Part shown: in pieces, positions 59,626 to 64,000 of the stretch
How the letters are laid out: each line of letters starts with the position of its first letter
Position numbering within the stretch: the stretch's first letter is position 1
NCBI RefSeq assembly: GCF_017302985.1
Contig: NZ_JAFIMU010000007.1
Coordinates: forward strand, 372,001-436,000
Origin: Corallococcus macrosporus
GTDB lineage: Bacteria; Myxococcota; Myxococcia; Myxococcales; Myxococcaceae
Length of the DNA: 64,000 nt
Direction: 5' to 3'
Notes under the pieces: generated by a model
What the model saw: the letters and a program-made list of their open reading frames with translations, nothing else
What the model was told of the DNA's origin: nothing
Databases searched by the model: none
Position numbers and translations under genes: made by a program

Positions 59626-61857
59626 ATGACGTCTTCCCTTCCCCGCCGTGGTGGACTCCTGTCGCGTGCGCGCATCGCGCTGCTCCTCGCGGGGCTCGCC
59701 CTCCCCTGGAGGACAGCGGCGGGAGCGGAGGCCGGTGACACGCTCCAGGCGCGGCTCGACTTCTCCCAGGCTTCGCTGCGCTGGCCCGACCGGATCCGGG
59801 ACACCCTGACGCCGCCCCGGTGGCTGCCCGAGGGCGAACGGTTCGTGTACTGGTCCAGTGTCGAGCCCCATCGCGACACCTGGGTCCTGGTGGATGCGCA
59901 GCGGCGCACCCAGCAGCCCCTGTTGGACTCGGAGTCGCTGCGCTCCCAGCTCACGCAGCGGCTCGGCAAGCCGGTAACGTTGCCTCCGTTCATGCCGTTC
60001 ACGTTCAGCACCGATGCGAAGGCCCTCGTCTTCAGCCTCCAGGGCCGCGCGTTCTCCTTGGGCCTCACCGACAAGCGTCTCGTGGCGCTCGAGCCCTCGC
60101 ACCCGGTCGCGCTGTCGCTCGTGCGCGGCAACGTCCTGTCACCGGACGGTGGGGCGGTCGCGGTGCAGCGGGACACGGGGTTCGCGGTGGTGGACGCGAA
60201 GGGCGCGGCCCGCGTGGAGCGCACCGGCACGGAGGACGCACCGTGGCGGCTGCCCGAAGCGGCGTGGTCCCCCCAGGGCCGGTTCGTGGCGGTCTGGCGC
60301 GACGACATGCGCGGCATGCACCGGCTCCCGCTGGTCGACTACAGCACCCCGCTGGAGAAGGTGGAGTGGGCGCCCTACGCCAAGGCGGGCACACCGCTGA
60401 TGCGCTCGGAGCTGCACTTCGTCACGGTGGAGACAGGGCAGGTGGCGCCCGCGCCGGGTGACGCAACGGAGGGCTACGACTGGTTCGCGGGCTGGCGTCC
60501 GGACGGCAGTGAAGCGCTGGTGCTCCAGCTCTCCCGGGATGGCAAGCGGCTGGACCTGATGGCGGTGGAGCCAGCGACGGGCAAGCGCCGCCGCGTGGTG
60601 CGGGAAGAGCGCAAGGACACCTTCGTGGGAGCGCTGGACTTCGTGGTGGGCGGCTGGGCCCAGCAGGTGAAGCCGCTGCCGGACAACCAGCACTTCCTCT
60701 GGATGTCCGAGCGCGATGGCTGGCGCCACGTCTACCTGTATGACTATTCCGGCAAGCTCGTGCGCCAGCTCACCCGGGGCGCGTTTCCGGTCCACGCGGT
60801 GGTGGGCATCGCGCCGAAGTCGGACGCCTTCTTCGTGCTCGCCTCCGCGGAGTCCGGTGCGCCCTATGACCGGTCGGTGTATCGGGTGCCGATGACGGGC
60901 GGAGCGCTGAAGCGGCTGTCGCCGGAGCCCGGCATGCACCGGCCCGTGCTGTCGCCGTCCACGCGGTTCTTCGTGGATGGGCACTCCACGCGCGAGCAGC
61001 CCCGGGTCTGGGACGTGACGCCCACGGATGGACGCCCGTCCTTCCGCTACGCGAAGGCGGACACGAGCGCCCTGGCGGAGCTGCACTACACGCCGCCGGA
61101 GGGCATCACGGTCAAGGCCGCGGACGGCGTCACGCCCCTGTACGGCGTGCTCTACAAGCCCTGGAACTTCGACCCGAAGAAGCGCTACCCGGTCATCGAC
61201 GTCATCTACGCGGGGCCGTTCACGACGGTGGTGCCCTGGAGCTACGTGGGCCCGTACGAGTCGGTCATCGCGCATTCACTGGCACAGCTCGGGTTCATCA
61301 CGATGGTGCTGGACGCGCGAGGGACGCCGGGGCGGAGCAAGGCGTTCCAGGACGTGAACTACGGCCGCGTGGGCCAGACGGAAATTCCGGATCACGTCGC
61401 GGCCCTGAAGCAGGCGGCCGCGAGCCGGCCCTACATGGACCTGGAGCGCGTGGGCATCCATGGCCATTCCTGGGGAGGCTACTTCGCGCTGCGCGGCATG
61501 CTCACGGCGCCGGAGTTCTTCAAGGCAGGCTACGCGGGAGCACCGGGAGCCCTGACGGAAGAAGCCGTCATCAACGAGCCCAACATGGGCCTGCTGTCGG
61601 ACAACCCCAAGGGCTACGCGGCCGGCTCCAACGAGGCCCTGGCGGACAAGCTCCAGGGAGCGCTCAAGCTGATGCACGGCACGAGCGACGTGAACGCCTC
61701 CCTGTCCACGACGATGCGGATGGCCCAGGCGCTGATCCGCGCGAACAAGCCCTTCGACCTGCTGCTCATGCCCGGCGAGGGACACGGCCCCGAGGGCCGC
61801 TACTACCCGGACGACGTGCGCCGGTTCTTCCTGCGGGAGCTGGGCGATCCCAAGTGA
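59626..61857 (+). CDS. Exported S9-family prolyl oligopeptidase / DPP-IV-like serine peptidase
   Basis: The 743-residue protein starts at 59626 after GGAG and has a signal-like N-terminus (ARIALLLAGLALPWRTAAGA). Residues about 60-470 form the DPP-IV-type beta-propeller (WLPEGERFVYWSS, RDGWRHVYLYDYSGKLVRQL). The C-terminal alpha/beta hydrolase has GHSWGG (Ser615), TSDVN (Asp688) and GEGHGPEG (His720). It would release N-terminal dipeptides or cut short peptides in the periplasm or outside. It lies 32 nt after the MocR gene and may be in its operon. Confidence 0.93.
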   Translation: MTSSLPRRGGLLSRARIALLLAGLALPWRTAAGAEAGDTLQARLDFSQASLRWPDRIRDTLTPPRWLPEGERFVYWSSVEPHRDTWVLVDAQRRTQQPLLDSESLRSQLTQRLGKPVTLPPFMPFTFSTDAKALVFSLQGRAFSLGLTDKRLVALEPSHPVALSLVRGNVLSPDGGAVAVQRDTGFAVVDAKGAARVERTGTEDAPWRLPEAAWSPQGRFVAVWRDDMRGMHRLPLVDYSTPLEKVEWAPYAKAGTPLMRSELHFVTVETGQVAPAPGDATEGYDWFAGWRPDGSEALVLQLSRDGKRLDLMAVEPATGKRRRVVREERKDTFVGALDFVVGGWAQQVKPLPDNQHFLWMSERDGWRHVYLYDYSGKLVRQLTRGAFPVHAVVGIAPKSDAFFVLASAESGAPYDRSVYRVPMTGGALKRLSPEPGMHRPVLSPSTRFFVDGHSTREQPRVWDVTPTDGRPSFRYAKADTSALAELHYTPPEGITVKAADGVTPLYGVLYKPWNFDPKKRYPVIDVIYAGPFTTVVPWSYVGPYESVIAHSLAQLGFITMVLDARGTPGRSKAFQDVNYGRVGQTEIPDHVAALKQAAASRPYMDLERVGIHGHSWGGYFALRGMLTAPEFFKAGYAGAPGALTEEAVINEPNMGLLSDNPKGYAAGSNEALADKLQGALKLMHGTSDVNASLSTTMRMAQALIRANKPFDLLLMPGEGHGPEGRYYPDDVRRFFLRELGDPK

Positions 61858-61858
61858 A

Positions 61859-61871
61859 GGGGCCAGGCCCC
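61859..61871. terminator. Short GC-rich palindrome between convergent genes
   Basis: GGGGCC-A-GGCCCC is a perfect palindrome in the 15 nt between the S9 peptidase stop and the MFS stop. It could end transcription from both sides, but there is no T-tract. Confidence 0.35.
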
Positions 61872-61872
61872 C

Positions 61873-63246
61873 TCACCCCTCGCGAGGGACGTTGCCCTCC
61901 AGGCCGGGCCCCGCCACCGCCATGCCCAGCGCGGCCACCGCCGTGAGCCCCGCGGCGATGGCGAACTGCGTGGCGAAGTGGCCTCGCGCCAGCGACAGCG
62001 CCGCCACCGCCAGGGAGCCGCCCAGCAGGCGCATCGAATAGAGTGTGCTCGTCACGATGCCCCGGTACTGCCACGGCGCCCGGGACTGCGGCCCCAGCAG
62101 CGAGCTGCTCGCCGCCGGGCCCACGCCCATGCCCACCAGCGCCAGCGCCGCGAACGTGGCGGGAATCCCCCAGCCTCGCAGCGCCGCCACCGACAGCAGC
62201 GCCGCGCCCGTCGCAGCGAGCGTGAACCCCAGCCCCACGCTCGCGCGCATCCCGCCGCGCACCAGCACCTTCACGCCGAAGGTGGACCCCACGGACCAAC
62301 CCAGCAGCATCGGCACCAGCGCCAGCCCCGCGCCGATGGGCGAATGCCCACCCTGCTCCGTCATCCACAGCGGCACCCACGCGGACATCGTGTACAGCAG
62401 CGCGCCCGCGAACAGCCCGCCCGCGATGCCGCTCACCACCGTCCGGTCCCGCACCAGCACACCCGGCAGCAGCGGCGCGGACGTCCGCTTCTGCTGCCAC
62501 ACGAACAACGTTATCCCCACCACCGCGCCCAGCGCGCACACGCCCCGCGCCTGCGCCGCGCCCGGCTCCAGTGCGAAGAGCAGCAGCGCCACCGTGCTCC
62601 CCGCCAGCACCGGCCCCCAGGTCTCCAGCGTCGTCCCCTCGTGCCGGGGCGGGTCGCGGTAGGACAGGTGCAACAGCAGCGCGGACAGCACGCCCACGGG
62701 CAGGTTCACCAGGAACACCCACCGCCACGACGCGTGCATCACCAGCCAGCCGCCAATCAGCGGGCCCAGCGCGTTCGCCGCGCCCCACGCGCCGGTGAAG
62801 AGGCCCTGGATGGCCGCCCGCTCGCGCAGCGTGTAGAGGTCCGCGCTGATGGTCAGCGTCGTGGGCTGCAACGCCCCCGCGCCCAGCCCCTGCATCACCC
62901 GGAAGCCCACCAGCGCCGGCACCGACGTGGCCAGGCCGCACAGCGCGGACCCCAGCAGGAACAGCCCCATCCCCGCGAAGAACACCGGCTTGCGCCCCAG
63001 CCGGTCCGCCAGCTTTCCGCTCACCAGCACGCCCACCGTCGAGGCGAAGAGGAACGCGGAGAACACCCACGAGTAGAGCGCGTCTCCGCCCAGCTCCCGG
63101 GTGATGGTGGGCATGGCGCTCGTCACCACCGTGCCCTCGAAGGCGCTGACCACCAGGGCCAGCAGCACCGCCCCCGTGGCCACCCGCCGCGCCCCACCCG
63201 GCCGCATCCGGCTGCCCGCTTCCACCGTCACACCGCTTCCATCCAT
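61873..63246 (-). CDS. MFS drug/solute efflux permease (14-TM, DHA2-like)
   Basis: The ATG at 63246 follows GGAAGGGGG and is preferred over ATGs at 63258 and 63297; the product is 457 residues. It has the MFS motif A (GKLADRLGRKPVF), motif C-like G-rich segment (GLFTGAWGAANALGPLIGGW) and about 14 membrane segments. The early motif VVSAFEGTVVTSAMPTITRE is typical of DHA2-type drug:H+ antiporters. It is divergent from a LysR regulator gene, with LysR-type sites between, so it is probably controlled by that protein. The substrate is unknown. Confidence 0.92.
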   Translation of the reverse strand: MDGSGVTVEAGSRMRPGGARRVATGAVLLALVVSAFEGTVVTSAMPTITRELGGDALYSWVFSAFLFASTVGVLVSGKLADRLGRKPVFFAGMGLFLLGSALCGLATSVPALVGFRVMQGLGAGALQPTTLTISADLYTLRERAAIQGLFTGAWGAANALGPLIGGWLVMHASWRWVFLVNLPVGVLSALLLHLSYRDPPRHEGTTLETWGPVLAGSTVALLLFALEPGAAQARGVCALGAVVGITLFVWQQKRTSAPLLPGVLVRDRTVVSGIAGGLFAGALLYTMSAWVPLWMTEQGGHSPIGAGLALVPMLLGWSVGSTFGVKVLVRGGMRASVGLGFTLAATGAALLSVAALRGWGIPATFAALALVGMGVGPAASSSLLGPQSRAPWQYRGIVTSTLYSMRLLGGSLAVAALSLARGHFATQFAIAAGLTAVAALGMAVAGPGLEGNVPREG

Positions 63247-63274
63247 GCCCCCTTCCATACGCCCGGGAGGGCCA

Positions 63275-63318
63275 TGCGGAAACCGCATCTTCGGCATAGG
63301 CTCCTTGCGGACTCCGCA
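63275..63318. promoter_or_regulatory. Two LysR-type operator palindromes
   Basis: TGCGGAAACCGCA (63275-63287) and TGCGGACTCCGCA (63306-63318) both have the T-N11-A form with 5-bp arms, centred 31 bp (three helical turns) apart. The second overlaps the A of the LysR start codon. The spacing suits a LysR tetramer repressing itself and controlling the MFS gene. Confidence 0.7.
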
Positions 63319-64000
63319 TGACCTCCGAACAGCTCCGAGCCTTCCTGCAGGTCGCCCGCGAGGGGCGCGTCTCCACCGCCGCGAAGGGCCTGGGCCTCTC
63401 CCAGTCCGGCCTGTCCCGGCAGCTCCAGGCGCTGGAGGCGGAGGTGGGTGCCCGCCTCCTGGTGCGCACGCCCTCCGGTGCCGTCCTCACCGACGCGGGG
63501 GAGCGCTTCCTCCCGCACGCCACCCGCGCACTGGAGGCCATGGCGTCGGGCCGGGCGGAGCTGGAGCGCCTGGCCGGCACACCTCGAGGTCCCGTGGTGC
63601 TGGGCGTCCTGCCCACGGTGGGCGCCTTCCTCGCTCCAGACCTGATGGCCGCCTTCGTCCCCGCCCACCCGGAGGTGCGGCCCCGGCTGGTCCAGGACCA
63701 CGCGCCCGTGCTGGAGGAAGGCGTGGCACGGGGCACGCTCGACCTGGCCATCCTCACGATGCCCGTGCGCCGGGTGGACCTGGTCGCGCAGCGGCTGTGG
63801 GACGAGCCCCTGGTGCTCGCGGTGCCCCGGGGTCACCGGCTGACGCGGCTGGGGCGGCCGGTGGCCATCCAGGAGCTGACGGAGGAGACCTGGGTCCGCA
63901 TCCCCAACATGGTCGGAACCCGAGCGGTGGAAGCGGCGTGCGAGGCGCGCGGCGTGACGCCGAAGGTGGCGCTGGAGACGGACACCGCCGAAGCGCTGGG
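63318..64000 (+). CDS. LysR-family transcriptional regulator, 3' end outside window
   Basis: About 227 codons are visible before the window ends. The N-terminal winged helix (MTSEQLRAFLQVAREGRVST, LSQSGLSRQLQALEAEVGAR) and the substrate-binding domain (VVLGVLPTVGAFLAPDLMAA, LDLAILTMPVRRVDLVAQRL) are typical LysR. The ligand is unknown. The start overlaps the second operator palindrome; the divergent MFS pump is the probable target. Confidence 0.95.
   Translation, partial: MTSEQLRAFLQVAREGRVSTAAKGLGLSQSGLSRQLQALEAEVGARLLVRTPSGAVLTDAGERFLPHATRALEAMASGRAELERLAGTPRGPVVLGVLPTVGAFLAPDLMAAFVPAHPEVRPRLVQDHAPVLEEGVARGTLDLAILTMPVRRVDLVAQRLWDEPLVLAVPRGHRLTRLGRPVAIQELTEETWVRIPNMVGTRAVEAACEARGVTPKVALETDTAEAL

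Noticed and set aside
1-64000. CRISPR arrays, tRNA or rRNA genes, insertion sequences, attachment sites
   Set aside because: I saw no regularly spaced repeats, no tRNA-like cloverleaf, no transposase genes and no terminal repeats or target duplications. Scanning by eye could miss a single tRNA.

Overview
The window is a GC-rich stretch of a myxobacterial chromosome, most like Myxococcaceae and possibly Corallococcus. The genus is an inference from gene content: a large NRPS, HRDIS-type membrane Ser/Thr kinases in tandem, an ELWxxDGT-repeat lipoprotein, a Cys-rich CGDGxC-repeat lipoprotein, and an AHH-nuclease lipoprotein followed by Imm11-type immunity proteins (the SitA/SitI style of kin-discrimination toxin). 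Coding density is very high. Many genes overlap by ATGA or GTGA, and nearly all long antisense frames are GC-codon shadows.

Layout. 1-8065: the 3' end of an NRPS (C-A-PCP-C-A-PCP-TE) coupled to a small nucleotidyltransferase-like protein. 8085-17549: mixed genes, including a Cys-rich lipoprotein, an acyltransferase-3 probably starting at CTG, DUF2071, a DUF2089/SHOCT-like pair, an endonuclease I with a DUF1963-like neighbour, a TIGR01777 epimerase with an alpha/beta hydrolase, a LuxR regulator and a TerB-like protein. 17554-23299: a tight four-gene minus-strand operon (TAXI-type binding protein, nucleotidyltransferase-HEAT protein, two-domain metallo-beta-lactamase-fold protein, ABC exporter). 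23450-27095: secreted or exported proteins. 27183-35753: four paralogous membrane Ser/Thr kinases in a row, with a small secreted Cys-rich protein between the third and fourth. 35766-42559: pseudouridine synthase, ThrE exporter, DoxX, AI-2E-type permease, M49 peptidase and a small lipoprotein. 42631-48821: a six-gene cytochrome operon. 48899-54143: S37 peptidase, GST, nuclease-lamin-tail lipoprotein, YqaA-like membrane protein and a small protein. 54248-58145: a DisA_N-like (DACNV-type) protein, the AHH toxin, two immunity paralogs and the remnant of a second toxin. 58208-64000: MocR regulator, S9 peptidase, and a divergent MFS/LysR pair cut by the window end.

The most striking system is the 42631-48821 operon. 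It encodes an inner-membrane NapC/NirT tetraheme protein, a small two-helix membrane protein, a periplasmic triheme protein, an outer-membrane beta-barrel carrying two heme sites at its N-terminus, a monoheme lipoprotein and a decaheme lipoprotein built from two pentaheme repeats. That is 20 CxxCH sites arranged from quinone pool to cell surface. It looks like a porin-cytochrome electron conduit with a heme-barrel fusion that differs from the architectures I know.

Other notable signals are a degenerate repeat insertion inside an NRPS adenylation domain, C-x9-C pairs in the exported TPR-like repeats of the kinases, a decayed second toxin between two immunity genes, and a recurrent TANNNT element 6-11 nt before start codons that lack a Shine-Dalgarno sequence, suggesting leaderless mRNAs.
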